Below, in pieces: positions 8,276-18,950 of a stretch of DNA of 37,986 nucleotides; within the stretch, counting starts at the first letter, position 1, and the number at the start of each line of letters is the position of its first letter. The notes beneath the pieces were generated by a model that was not told the DNA's origin, searched no databases, and saw only the letters and a program-made list of their open reading frames with translations. The stretch is from Ferruginibacter sp. (lineage in GTDB: Bacteria; Bacteroidota; Bacteroidia; Chitinophagales; Chitinophagaceae). The stretch lies in assembly GCA_025351645.1 (NCBI GenBank), contig JANXVN010000244.1, positions 1 through 37,986 of the forward strand, written 5' to 3'. The position numbers were made by a program, and so were the translations under genes.

Positions 8276-9562
8276 ATGAACCCACAACAAAACAACGCCT
8301 TGCCTAACTCTGCCAGCAGGGTGTTAATAGCCAGCCTTGCCGGCACTACCATTGAATTTTTCGACTTTTATATTTATGCTACGGCGGCAGTATTGGTGTT
8401 CCCCAAATTATTCTTTTCATCTGCCAATGCTGCTACCGCCACTTTACAATCATTGGCAACTTTTGCGCTGGCTTTTTTTGCCAGGCCAATAGGGGCAGCC
8501 TTGTTTGGGCATTTTGGAGATCGTATTGGACGCAAAGCCACACTGGTGGCTGCGTTGATGACAATGGGCTGTGCCACCGTAATAATCGGGCTGCTGCCAA
8601 CTTACCAATCTGTAGGTATTGCAGCCCCCATAATGCTGGCTTTATTACGGTTTATGCAAGGGCTTGGGCTTGGCGGCGAGTGGGGTGGCGCAGTGTTGCT
8701 GGCTACAGAAAATGCACCGCCAGGTAAAAAAGCCTGGTACGGCATGTTTCCGCAATTAGGCGCGCCGATCGGTTTTTTGCTCTCCACTTCTTTATTTCTT
8801 TTGCTAGGCAGCATATTGAGCGACGAGCAATTTTTTAGCTATGGATGGCGCATCCCTTTTATTGCAAGCGCTTTATTGGTTTGGGTAGGCCTATATGTCC
8901 GCCTTAAACTGGTAGAAACGCCGGCCTTTCTTAAAGTAATTGAAAAAAATGAGCGGGTTAGCTTGCCCATTAAAGATGTGTTAAGCAAACATGCAGTGGT
9001 GTTGTTATTGGGTACGCTTATATCTGTAACTGTTTTTTTATTGTTTTACCTGATGACGGTTTTTACTTTGAGCTGGGGCACCAATAACTTAAAATATACG
9101 CATAGCCATTTCTTAATTGCCCAAATGATATCTATGCTTTTTTTTGCAGGCGGTATAATTGTTTCGGCTGCCTTTGCAGATCGTTACGGACGTAATAATA
9201 TTTTAATAATTGCTTCCATTACAGCTATCATATTCGGCCTATTTTTCTCCACCTTATTTGTTGCCGGGCATTTGTTTATACTAATTGGGTTTTTAAGCTT
9301 AGGCATGTTTTTAATGGGCTTGTCGTATGGCCCGCTAGGTACTGCCCTTGCGGAAATTTTTCCGGCAGCAGTCCGTTACACAGGTGCATCGCTGGCCTTT
9401 ACTTTAGCAGGCATATTAGGGGCTTCGTTAACGCCTTATATTGCTACCAAACTTGCCAACGGGTATGGGCTTTCTTATGTAGGGTATTACTTATGCACAG
9501 CTGCTACATTAACTTTAATTTCTTTATTATTTGCCAGAACAAAAATGAACAAGCAGCAATAA
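8276..9562 (+). CDS. MFS transporter, metabolite:H+ symporter (MHS) type
   Basis: The ATG at 8276 gives 428 residues (MNPQQNN); a TTG 42 bases upstream is in frame but adds an unconvincing leader. About 12 membrane segments are visible. TTIEFFDFYIYATAA in helix 1, RPIGAALFGHFGDRIGRK (helix 2 and the loop 2-3 signature) and the helix 4-5 region RFMQGLGLGGEWGGAVL are diagnostic for the ProP/ShiA/KgtP branch (MHS). These proteins couple proton entry to uptake of organic acids, osmolytes or aromatic acids. The gene is alone, with hairpin repeats upstream and no clear operon partner, so the substrate is unknown. Confidence 0.9.
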   Translation: MNPQQNNALPNSASRVLIASLAGTTIEFFDFYIYATAAVLVFPKLFFSSANAATATLQSLATFALAFFARPIGAALFGHFGDRIGRKATLVAALMTMGCATVIIGLLPTYQSVGIAAPIMLALLRFMQGLGLGGEWGGAVLLATENAPPGKKAWYGMFPQLGAPIGFLLSTSLFLLLGSILSDEQFFSYGWRIPFIASALLVWVGLYVRLKLVETPAFLKVIEKNERVSLPIKDVLSKHAVVLLLGTLISVTVFLLFYLMTVFTLSWGTNNLKYTHSHFLIAQMISMLFFAGGIIVSAAFADRYGRNNILIIASITAIIFGLFFSTLFVAGHLFILIGFLSLGMFLMGLSYGPLGTALAEIFPAAVRYTGASLAFTLAGILGASLTPYIATKLANGYGLSYVGYYLCTAATLTLISLLFARTKMNKQQ

Positions 9563-9947
9563 CTTATTGTAAGCGTAAGTTGCCATGGGTTAAATCAATG
9601 GTAAATTACGCTCGTCCCTGCAGGGGCAGTTGGCCGGCATTTTATAAATTAAAAATTACCGCCTTTTATCTATTAAATAAATGTCAATAGCAGGTTTTAA
9701 AGCCATCTGCCCGGTGATTATGAGGGATGGGTTCAAAATATCCGTTCAATAATGCCTCTCTTTAGTGTTTCATATATCCAATCTTTCTATACCCATCTTG
9801 TTAAAAATATTTGTCCAGTCATATTTTATCCACATTTATACAATAATCTGCTATCGAAGCAGTTAAGTATTAACATAAGGCGTTTTTAAAAAAACGTACC
9901 TTGATATTGATAAAATCCTGTTCAACATCCTACTAACATTTTTAAAA
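9563..9947. other. Intergenic region, no gene seen
   Basis: 385 bases between the MFS gene and the metalloprotease gene. The only structure noticed is a short palindrome around CCCTGCAGGGG near 9615. A TACCTTG sequence about 50 bases before the next start may be a weak -7 box. No coding remnant was recognised. Confidence 0.5.
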
Positions 9948-12584
9948 ATGATGAGACAAACCATCCCTCCATTAATTGTAATAATTACGTGCTGCTTCTT
10001 GTCCGTCTCAAATTTAGCTGCCCAAAAAATTACTATAAAAGGCAAAAATATTGAGGAGGTTATTATACAGACAGACTCCAATTATAAACCGAAACCAAAA
10101 ACGTTTTACGAGATATTAAAAAAACAAGGTACCCACGATACCGGCTTTTGCATCATCCACAAAATTGAAAATAAATACTATTTTGAAATTCCTGATTCTA
10201 TTTTTGATAAAGATATTTTAATCGTCAACCGTATTTCAAAAGCTGCGGCACCGGTAAAGCCAGACCATTCTTATTCGGGTTACGGGGCAGACCAGATAGG
10301 TGAAAACGTAATTCGTTTTAGCAGGGGCGGCAACAATAAGCTGTTCATAAAAAAGATGGAATATTCTGGCAGCAGGTCTGCCGATACCAGCGAAAACGGT
10401 ATGTACAAAGCGGTGCTCAATTCAAACCTATCGCCCATTTCCGCAGCTTTTGATATCAAGGCATATTCTACAGATTCTTCAGCAGTGCTGGTGGATATGA
10501 CAGATTATATCAACAACGACAACGAGCTTTTTTTCTTTAGCGGGCAACAGAGAAGGCTGTATAATTTGCAGGAGCTGCAAAACGATAAATCTTACGTCCA
10601 AAAGGTTTTGGCCTTTCCGCTAAACATCGAAATACGCACCGTAAAAACATTTGTAAACGGCAACCCCGGCACGGTACAATCTTTTCCCTATTTAACGTAT
10701 GAGCTAAATACTTCCATAGTATTACTGCCTAAAAACCCAATGAAACCAAGGTATGTGGATGAAAGGGTGGGTTATTTTGGAAGAGGCTATGTTGATTTTG
10801 ATATCCCTCATCCGCAGGGGTTCAATGGTTCGTGGCTGGCCACCCGCTGGCGGCTTGAACCTAAAGACGAAGATATTCAAAAATATAAAAGAGGCGAATT
10901 GGTTGAGCCGAAGAAGCCGATTGTTTATTACATAGATCCGGCAACGCCAAAAAAATGGGTGCCTTATTTAATTGCAGGCGTAAATGCGTGGCAAAAAGCC
11001 TTTGAAAAAGCAGGGTATAAAAATGCGGTGTATGCTTTGGAAGCCCCAACAAACGACCCGAGCTGGAGCCTTGAAGATACCCGGCATAGTGCCATTGTGT
11101 ACAAGGCATCGTGGGTACAAAATGCCAGTGGGCCTAATGTAAACGATCCCCGTACAGGCGAAATTTTAGAGTCGCACATTAACTGGTACCACAACATTAC
11201 AGAGCTGCTGCACGACTGGTATTTTATACAAGCGGCTAACTGCGATACCGCTGCCCGCAAAATGATTTTTGATGATAGCCTGATGGGGAAATTAATAACG
11301 TATGTATGTAGCCACGAGGTTGGGCATACGCTTGGGCTGGCGCATAATTTTGCTGCTTCTTCCTCTGTGCCGGTCGATAGCCTGAGAAGTAAAAATTGGG
11401 TTGATGAAAATGGCATTTGCCCATCCATTATGGATTACGCCCGTTTTAATTATGTGGCGCAGCCAGAAGACGGCATTGGCGAAAATGAATTGATTGGTAA
11501 GATAGGCGTTTACGATGAGTGGGCGATTGAGTGGGGCTACCGCTGGTTTCCGCAATTAAAAACCGCAGAAGAAGAAAAGGATTATTTGAATAAATGGGTA
11601 GTTAAAAAACTAGAAGACCCAAGGTTTTTATATGCTTATAGCGGCGCCAAAAGCCAAACGGAAGATTTGGGCGACGATGCTGTAAAAGCAGGCAAGCTTG
11701 GCATACGCAACTTAAAAAAAATATTGCCTGAATTAACTAATTGGGCAAATTTGCCCAATGGAAATTACGATGGCATAGAAAAAATGGAAAACCAACTGGT
11801 TAACCAATACCAAAGTTATTTATTGCATGTTTGTGAAGATATAGGGGGCCGGTACGAGGCGCCTAAAACAGTTGGCCAAAAAGGAGATAAGGTAGCGTAT
11901 GTGAGCACAGAAAAGCAAAAAGCCGCCGTTGCCTTTTTGCAGGAAGAATTATTTAAAACGCCAGACTGGCTAATGAATAAAAGCACTTACACTAAAACCG
12001 GAGGGCTAGGGCCTATTGAATTATTGACTATTCAAAAAGGGATCTTAAATGAAATAATGTCGCCGCAAAAAATTAACCGGTTAATTTACTGCCAGGCATT
12101 ACGGCCTATAAAAGCATACACGCCTAACCAGTTTTTTACTGATATTGAAACAGGTATTTGGCCCGAACTTAAAACTGGCAAGCCAATTAGTATTTACCGC
12201 CGCAACCTGCAAAGGGTATATGTGGCAAAAATGCTTAGCCTTGAGAATACCGCAGCCGGGCCTATAGCTACAATGTACACGTCAGACTTATCTTTGATTG
12301 ATTTATTGCCGGTATTAAAAGCGCATAAATTGCAACTGCTTAAAAATGTTACGGCTGCTTTATTAATTTGTAAAGATGAAGAAACAAAATGGCACTTAGC
12401 AGACCTGATAGACAGATTAAAAGATGGCTCGGAAACTGGTTGGGCTGAAGCAAAAAAAAGGGCAGGCGCTAGTCCTGCAATTGGGCAGGGCAGCGATGAT
12501 GGCTTGCTGGATAAAGTAATGCCGTTTGAAGAAATGATGCAAGCACCACAACTGGATTGCTGGGGTGCGATGCTTAGTAATTGA
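9948..12584 (+). CDS. Secreted zinc metalloprotease (DUF5117/DUF4953 family)
   Basis: 878 residues with a signal peptide (cleavage near LAAQK, residue about 26). The order fits the Bacteroidota/Actinobacteria DUF5118-DUF5117-DUF4953 proteins. There is a short N-terminal DUF5118-like part (KTFYEILKKQGTHDTGF) and a long DUF5117 beta-rich part including PKNPMKPRYVDERVGYFGRG. The catalytic domain carries HEVGHTLGLAH, with zinc ligands His456, His460 and His466 and catalytic Glu457. A Met-turn-like SIMDYARFNY follows at Met495. The extended HExxHxxGxxH site is metzincin-like. It should act in the periplasm or be secreted. The gene is monocistronic and intact over 2.6 kb, which argues that the frameshifts in the next genes are not poor sequence quality. 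Substrate unknown. Confidence 0.93.
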   Translation: MMRQTIPPLIVIITCCFLSVSNLAAQKITIKGKNIEEVIIQTDSNYKPKPKTFYEILKKQGTHDTGFCIIHKIENKYYFEIPDSIFDKDILIVNRISKAAAPVKPDHSYSGYGADQIGENVIRFSRGGNNKLFIKKMEYSGSRSADTSENGMYKAVLNSNLSPISAAFDIKAYSTDSSAVLVDMTDYINNDNELFFFSGQQRRLYNLQELQNDKSYVQKVLAFPLNIEIRTVKTFVNGNPGTVQSFPYLTYELNTSIVLLPKNPMKPRYVDERVGYFGRGYVDFDIPHPQGFNGSWLATRWRLEPKDEDIQKYKRGELVEPKKPIVYYIDPATPKKWVPYLIAGVNAWQKAFEKAGYKNAVYALEAPTNDPSWSLEDTRHSAIVYKASWVQNASGPNVNDPRTGEILESHINWYHNITELLHDWYFIQAANCDTAARKMIFDDSLMGKLITYVCSHEVGHTLGLAHNFAASSSVPVDSLRSKNWVDENGICPSIMDYARFNYVAQPEDGIGENELIGKIGVYDEWAIEWGYRWFPQLKTAEEEKDYLNKWVVKKLEDPRFLYAYSGAKSQTEDLGDDAVKAGKLGIRNLKKILPELTNWANLPNGNYDGIEKMENQLVNQYQSYLLHVCEDIGGRYEAPKTVGQKGDKVAYVSTEKQKAAVAFLQEELFKTPDWLMNKSTYTKTGGLGPIELLTIQKGILNEIMSPQKINRLIYCQALRPIKAYTPNQFFTDIETGIWPELKTGKPISIYRRNLQRVYVAKMLSLENTAAGPIATMYTSDLSLIDLLPVLKAHKLQLLKNVTAALLICKDEETKWHLADLIDRLKDGSETGWAEAKKRAGASPAIGQGSDDGLLDKVMPFEEMMQAPQLDCWGAMLSN

Positions 12585-12684
12585 TTTTTTAGAATAGTAG
12601 ATAAAAGCTAAATAGTAGCAACTGGCTGAACGGAGCGTCGCCACTGAAGCTCAATCAGGGAAAAAATGCTGGCTCAACAAAAAA

Positions 12685-13149
12685 TCATTTTTTAAGAACG
12701 ATATCTTCCTTTGCGGCCCACAAGCCAATATCTTGTTTACTTAACGCCGCCGCCATAAGCCCGGGAAATTTATCTGGTGTGCAGGCAAAAACGGGTATGC
12801 CCAGGTTGGATAAAAATTGTGCATTGCCATGGTCGTATGCAGGCGCTCCATCATCATTCAATGCCAGCAGCACCACTACCTGCACGCCAGCGGCAGTAAG
12901 CTCTATAGCCCTTTTTCGCATGCCAGCTTCATCGCCGCCTTCAAACAAATCTGTTATTAAAATTAGCACGGTATCGGTTGGGCGGGTAATAATTTGCTGG
13001 CAATAAGTAAGCGCTAAATTGATATCGGTACCGCCACCCAACTGCACGCCAAATAATAATTCTACTGGGTCGGCCAGCTCTTCGGTTAAGTCTGCCACGG
13101 CGGTATCAAAAACTACCATTTTTGTTTTTACCGCTGGTATAGATGCCAT
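12685..13149 (-). pseudogene. VWA-domain protein, C-terminal remnant
   Basis: Only 154 codons remain of a protein that usually has about 380. What is left is the second half of a von Willebrand A domain: PAVKTKMVVFDTAVADLTEE, QLGGGTDINLALTYCQQ with the MIDAS Thr41, and LILITDLFEGGDE with Asp67. The N-terminal part, including the MIDAS DxSxS strand, is missing. The remnant starts directly at the stop codon of the DUF5682 gene (stop and ATG overlap), so a deletion has removed roughly 200-240 codons. A metal-binding VWA fold is not expected. It is last in the minus-strand operon. It could in principle be translated but is read as a broken gene. Confidence 0.8.
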
Positions 13150-14773
13150 TACCGCAGTTTAAAATTTGCCAGCAGCCTTGTTGCGTAGCCTGCAATAACG
13201 GGCGATGTACTTTTACTGCCAGCAATACTACGGAGCGTTTGCTGCCACAATAGCGTAATATCATTATTCTGTAACAAGCTTAGCGCATCATTCATCTTTG
13301 CGCATAGTTCCATTAAATGCATAGCTGCGTCTTCATCAATGCCTGTGCAGGCTGCGGGCACGCTTACGCAAATACGGGCAACCATACTATCTACAATGCC
13401 CAAAACCGTTGCTGCGCCGACCTTACGTACGTTTCCATAACGGCTAACATTTACCAGCGCGGGTATCACTTCCATCAATGGCACCCCATCGCCACTGGCG
13501 GCAGCTAAATTATTTATTTGAAAGATGAGCGACTCGACGGCAGCCGGCAATTCAGCAGGTATGGTGTTTTCTAACAACACGCAAACACCTGGCAAAGCGA
13601 TTGTTTTTTGTGCCAGGCTGGTTACATATTTTGCCGCTGCTTCTTCGGTGGTATTGCCCCAGCTTCCTTTTTCTATTACATCGATAGAAAATTTAGGATT
13701 CCATTGCAGGCGCCATTGTTCTTTAAAAGTGCCTTTGCCGGCAATGTTAGTTTTGGTGCCCCATTTAATTTCCAGCAATAAAAGGCGGTGTAAAAAAACG
13801 CTTCTTTCCAGGTCATTTTCTTTTCGTAGGTCCAGCGTAAAATCTTTCCACTCTGCCGTTGCGGGAAGCCTTAATTTTTTTTGCTGCCTTTCAATATCTA
13901 ATTGTAACGGCGGCTTTGGAATATCTTCCGGCACTTCGCCAATCCTGTCGCTAACAATTAACCCATCGTGCAAAAGGCCCATCATAAAAGGTTCGCCATT
14001 GCATAAAATACTTAGCGTTGCTTCGTTCAGTTCTTCTAAGCCTGCCTTTGGCAAATTGCGCAAGGCAGCCAATGCTTGTGCAAGCCGTACCGCTTCAATT
14101 ATATGGGCTACCGATGTATCCATTTGTTGGTTACGAAAAAGCATGGCTACTTTCGCCATCATCATAACCGGCCGCTTTGGCTAAATACGAAATTGGATCG
14201 AGGCGTATGGGTTGCAGTGTTTCATTCTCATCAACCGGTATTTCATCAGTTTGGTTGGAAGCTATTCTTTTGGGGAGGCTGTACGTGTGCTGCTGTCCTT
14301 TTATTTGAGTAACGTTATTCAGCAACAGTATGTTATTGAAAATTGCAGTACTGTTTATTTTTCCGGTATCAAAGTTTTCTTCCGTCTTATTATTATCTGC
14401 CTCTTTATTTGCAGCATCCAGCGCCTTTTCCACAGTTTTTATTTTTTTTCTAGGCCAATGCAAATTGGTTGGCAGATGGAAGGTCCATAAACCTTACGGG
14501 GATATTATGTTGCTTTGCATAAATGATGGCCTGCCACTCCGGCGAAAATTCGGCAAACGGGTAAAAGGCAGACTGCTGAGGATTATCTGGCTGGTAGCAT
14601 AAAATGGCTACTGGTGGTTTTAATGCAATATGGGTGGCCCATTGCAGAATTCCATCAGCTTCCGGCGGCCCTTCCACCAAAACAATATCCGGCTTTGCAG
14701 ATTCTAAAAATGCTTTCACATTTTTTGCAGAGCCAGGCCCGTGGTGCCGTATGCCGAGGATATGTGTTGCCAT
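13149..14773 (-). pseudogene. DUF5682 family protein, frameshifted and internally deleted
   Basis: Three reading-frame pieces in order make up this gene. The first (14773-14450) has the family start, ILGIRHHGPGSA, VLVEGPPEADGILQW and FYPFAEFSPEWQAI. A one-base shift near 14450 leads to a second piece (KKIKTVEKALDAANK to ISYLAKAAGYDDGE). The third, 14165-13149, resumes at AHIIEAVRLAQALAALRNLP and runs to the C-terminus through ATLSILCNGEP and KPPLQLDIERQQKKLRLP. Between YDDGE and the third piece the family has a long block that is absent, an estimated 200-250 codons. Intact family members have about 750 residues or more. The family is uncharacterised and is normally encoded with MoxR, VWA and SWIM genes, as here. 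Confidence 0.85.
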
Positions 14774-14871
14774 GTTTGCTTATCCCAAAAAGGGGATTTT
14801 CTTTTAAAATAATTGCTTTAGTTACAGGCAATAACCAGGGTTTGTTTATTACTTTTTTTTGGCAAGATGAT

Positions 14872-15952
14872 TTACATATCCCTGCAAGCCCTGTAAATAT
14901 CTTTCCATTCCTCCCGTGGCTTTACTACTGTTTCCAAATATTCCTGCCATATTAATTTATCCTGGATAGGGTCTTTTATAATAGCACCAATAATGCCCGA
15001 TGCCAGGTCATTTGCTTTTAGTTCCCCATCACCAAAATAAGCCGCCATTGCAAGCCTGTTGTTTACAACTGAAATTGCTTCGGCAGTAGTTAATGTGCCG
15101 CTGGGCATTTTAATTTTTGTTTTTCCATCCAATGTAACGCCACTCCGTAACTCCCTAAAAATGGTTACTATCCTCCTGATTTCTTGTAGCGCTGGCGGTT
15201 CTGCAGGAAGTTCCATCACTTTGCTGTAACTGGCCACTCTTCTTCTAACAATATCTATTTCTTCATCAATAGAATCTGGCATTGGCAAGATGACGGTATT
15301 GAACCGGCGCTTTAAAGCACTGCTTAATTCATTCACGCCCTTATCCCGGTTGTTGGCGGCGGCTTTTAATAATATTAAAGCCCCGTACCGATTGTACCTC
15401 TGTATTTAGCGCTGGTATTGGCAACGATTTTTCGGATAGTATTGTTATCAATGCATCCTGTACATCTGCGCCAATCCTTGTCAATTCTTCTATCCTGGCA
15501 ATTTTGCCATCTTTCATTGCACGCATTACCGGTGTTTCTACAATGGCTCTTTCGGATGGGGCTTCGGATAATAATTTTGCATAATTCCATCCATAACGGA
15601 TAGCTTCTTCACCCGTGCCTGCAGTGCCCTGCACCACTAATGTAGAATTGCCGCTAATGGCCGCTGCCAGGTGTTCGCTTACCCAGCTTTTAGCCGTACC
15701 AGGCAAGCCGTACAATAGCAATGCCCTATCGGTTGTAAGTGTTGCAACAGAAATTTCCATCAGCCTTTTGTTGCCCATGTATTTGGGCGATACTTCGAAA
15801 CCATTTTTAAGTTTGCCACCCATTAAATAAGTTACTACGGCCTGCGGCGACAAGTTCCAGTTGACAGGCGATTTATCATTGTCCTGTTTTTTTAATTCTT
15901 CTAATTCTTCGGCAAATAATTGTTCTGCATGCTGACGTAGGATGGTGGCCAT
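14872..15952 (-). pseudogene. MoxR-type AAA ATPase, one frameshift
   Basis: The first part (15952-15341) carries MATILRQHAEQLF, the Walker A motif GLPGTAKS at residues 82-89, a Walker-B-like IARIEEL with the glutamate at about 155-156, and RGFNII before sensor 1. There the frame shifts by one base near 15366. The other frame continues ANNRDKGVNELSSALKRRFN (sensor 1 and arginine-finger region) through SAxxxLxxRF-type sequence to the stop at 14872. The restored protein would have about 360 residues, full length for the family. MoxR ATPases remodel partner proteins together with VWA adaptors. The upstream DUF5691 frame ends 10 bases before its start. Confidence 0.85.
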
Positions 15953-15962
15953 AAATATTGAT

Positions 15963-17448
15963 TTATTCGTTAAACGCTTTAAGCACTTTTGTTTTTAGTG
16001 ATATAAGCTTGATGATATAATCGGAAGTATTGTTCCAGATAACCCGCAGCCCTTCCTCGGGCAGTACAATTTTTTTCAGCCCGGTTATAATAGATGCCGG
16101 TATTAGATGTATATGCTGGTTAAAAAAAGAACGGGGGTAATGATAATGATTTTTAGCAACGTGCCTCACTATGTTTGTTGTAAGTTCATTGCTCCATTCA
16201 ACCTCTTTTTGTGCTGCATATTGTATGATGCGTTCTGTATGCTTTTCAAAAAATTTATTACTGTACCTTTCCTGCTGTGGCAAAGGCAGCAATGGTAACA
16301 GCCCTGCATTAAAAAATTCATCTTGCGCTATTAGCTGCACTGCCCAAACTGCATCTTTAAATTGTATGGCAGCCGCTACCAGTGCAGGGATCATTTTTTT
16401 ACCAAGGGTATTTTTTTGAAAAAAATAAATGATAGTTTCGGCATCCATCGCAAATTGGTTTTCCCAAAATGCTGGTGGCACGGCCTGTATTAATTGAAAG
16501 ATAATAAACTCATTATCGGTAAAAATTTTGTTGTTGCTTAGCTTTTCAATGCCTGTCTTAAAAGTGCTTTCGTCAATGGAAGAGGGCAAATGAAATTGCA
16601 ATATCATTTTGCTTGATAAGCCCAATAAAGTTTTTTCTTTTTTCAATTCCACAGATAGCTGCAATGCCTGCTGGTACAATTGTACAATATCCGATGAAGG
16701 GATTTGCTTTAACAAATTCACTGCTTCGTCTTTTACTTTTTTACTTTTTTCAGTAGCAAGCGATGTTAAAAAAGAAATGTCAGTTTCGTTTATGTTGATA
16801 GAAAATAGTTCCAGGAAACCAGTTTTGGTATTGGCATCTTCCTGCGGCCAGGCTTTTTGCAGCCAGGCAGCGGCTACTGCAGGTTCTGCAGCCCTTATTT
16901 CTTTAAAAATTGTTTTTCTTTGTTCAGGCGTGCCTGTTCGCCAAAGCTCTTCTACTGTTTGGTTTTGCGAAAAATTCCATGCTTCGTTAAAGCGGCTTAA
17001 CCATTCGCCCCGCTTGCCGCAACAGCTTGCAACAAGGGCCTGTAATTTTTTTTGTTGAACGCCCGCCATCAACAACAAGGGTATAATTTCTGGTTGCGCT
17101 ACCTGGTATTTTGCAGCACATTGCTGTAGCCAATAATTTAATAGAGGGATGCTTTCTTCTAATAAAATATCTTTTAAAACCAGTTTGCGGCTACGTTACA
17201 ATAAGGCTTTTCTTCAGCAGGGCATTGTGCTAATGTAATGGTTTCTTTATACAGAGGCTGTACGCCCGGTGCCTGTAATTAAGGCTAACCGATGCTATTT
17301 GTAAAAATTGTTCTTCTTTATCAATTGTATTATTTGCATAAATAAGTGCCGCAGCTTCCTGCAAGGATACAGGCAAATCGCTTACGCTGACACTTTTTTT
17401 ATCAGTGCCAATCATTGCCGTATTAATAATATCGTTCCAAAATTCCAT
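15963..17448 (-). pseudogene. DUF5691 family protein, two frameshifts
   Basis: The start MEFWNDIINTAMIGTDKK at 17448 is typical of DUF5691 proteins encoded next to SWIM and MoxR genes. The first frame is lost near 17270 (after SVSLNYR). The sequence then continues in a second frame (GVQPLYKETITLAQCPAEEK to VAANW). A second shift near 17180 restores the main frame (LKDILLEESIPLLNYWLQQ), which runs on as an uninterrupted 371-codon stretch from 17078 to 15963. The remainder is alpha-helical with HEAT-like character. The restored protein has about 490 residues. It is unlikely to be made as one chain. Function of the family is unknown. Confidence 0.8.
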
Positions 17449-17503
17449 GTACTTTATTTCTATAAAAAAGGACTTAGTTTTATTTTAAAAGATGATTGAC
17501 AGG

Positions 17504-18804
17504 CTACAAAACCCTATATTCATTTTGATGCCATATCCCCAAAGGTTCATAGTTATCTTCTTTGCCAATTACCGCCATGTCTATTGCATTGCCGCCACTT
17601 AAAGCCAATAATTTCCAAATGCTTGCCTGTCCGTTTTTTAGCCGCATCATTTTTTGTTCCGCATCTTGCAGCCACCAATGGTTGTTGTATTGTACGGGTA
17701 TAAGCTGGCGTACAATAAACGGGCGGCCATCCCTTACCGGCATAACGCTGCTAAGCACTGTTTCTGTTTCGCTAACCTGCTGCCAATTGTTGAAACTGGT
17801 AAAATGGCTGCTGGCGTTGGTGGCCACCTGCTTTTTAACAATGGCCCGCAACGGCGCCACGGAGGGGTAAAAAACAACTTCTGCCTGAATAAACATACCT
17901 GCAGTAAGCGCTAGTGTTGCGCCTTGCCCATTAACAATAAATTGAAGCACCAGCGCATACCGGTTGCTTGTTGTGCCATATAGCCAGTTACGTTCTGTGG
18001 TAATAGTATCAACTTCAACTATTTGTTTGCAAAGTACCAGCCAGGTGTCTGTTAAGCCGGTTTGTTCTTTTAAAGCTTCCTGGTTTTGGGTAAAGCCAAC
18101 TAAACTTTTAATTTCTTGTTGCTGAGGCTCGTTAAGGCAATCAATATTTTTATATCCTTCAAGCACCATATAAATTGCAGCCAATTTATCTATAAAAGGG
18201 CTATGCCACCCCTCTGTATAAAAATTGCTTTTGCCTATATTACGTACCATGTTGGCTAGTCCGGGGGTTTGAGCATCTACCATGCGCTTGGCCATATTTT
18301 CAAAATAGCTAAACCCTTTATCGGGTATGTTTAAAATGCCGTTGCGTACAATGTCTTTTATCCATAAACGCAATTCGTCCATGCCATCGGCAACTTTTTG
18401 CTGCCTTGCCTGCAGGCGCTTTGCTTGTGCGGCTTCATCAACGGGCTTATCTATTTTGGCAACTTTTTTTCGTCTTTTTCTGTGCGTTTATTTAGCCATT
18501 CAGTTACCCATGCTGGTGGCTGGGTTGTAGTAAAATCATTTTGCTGGCGCGAATAAAAAAGCAGTAGCCCAAGCCCATGCTTGCAAGGAAATTTTCTGCT
18601 GGGGCAACTACATTTAAAAGCAATATCGGTAAGGCTAACCTGCGTTTGGTAGGGCTTGCTGCCACTTCCCTGTGCTTCGCCCCAAAGACCCTGTGCGTTG
18701 GCACCTTTACTAACCTATTTGGCTGGGTTAGCTAAATCTTTACCTGCTTTTTTAGAAGATTCATCGGGGGCAAGGCTTATAATTTTGTCTTCGGATAGGT
18801 TCAA
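17504..18804 (-). pseudogene. SWIM zinc-finger family protein, nonsense and frameshift
   Basis: The first gene of the minus-strand cluster. The N-terminal part reads LNLSEDKIISLAPDESSKKA, and the SWIM motif is intact as CSCPSRKFPCKH (CxCx6CxH). Two lesions are visible. An in-frame TAG at 18717-18715 falls where relatives have Trp (ANPAK-stop-VSKGANAQGLWGE). One base is missing in an A7 run at 18470-18464, after which the frame resumes as VAKIDKPVDEAAQAKRLQ. The remaining 292 codons to 17504 are open. The start shown is a TTG; relatives usually begin with ATG at this place. SWIM fingers bind nucleic acid or protein; the role of this family is unknown. Confidence 0.85.
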
Positions 18805-18950
18805 AAAATTATTTTTATGAAGGTATGCTTAGCGGAATTGTAAACAAATTCTTTTTAAAAAGATAATTTCCACGGTTTTTTTTTGTAAAATACAAAAGCG
18901 GTTTTACTTATAAGCACATAACTGTAACTGTTACAACGAACTATTCAAAC

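Noticed and set aside
13525..14184. 219-codon plus-strand frame opposite the DUF5682 gene
   Set aside because: The minus-strand frame has family motifs along its length and the plus frame is low-complexity Ser/Leu/Phe-rich, as expected for an antisense shadow.
12685..18804. Poor sequence quality as the explanation for all frameshifts in this interval
   Set aside because: Damage is confined to these five genes, includes a substitution stop and large deletions, and flanking genes of up to 3 kb are undamaged.
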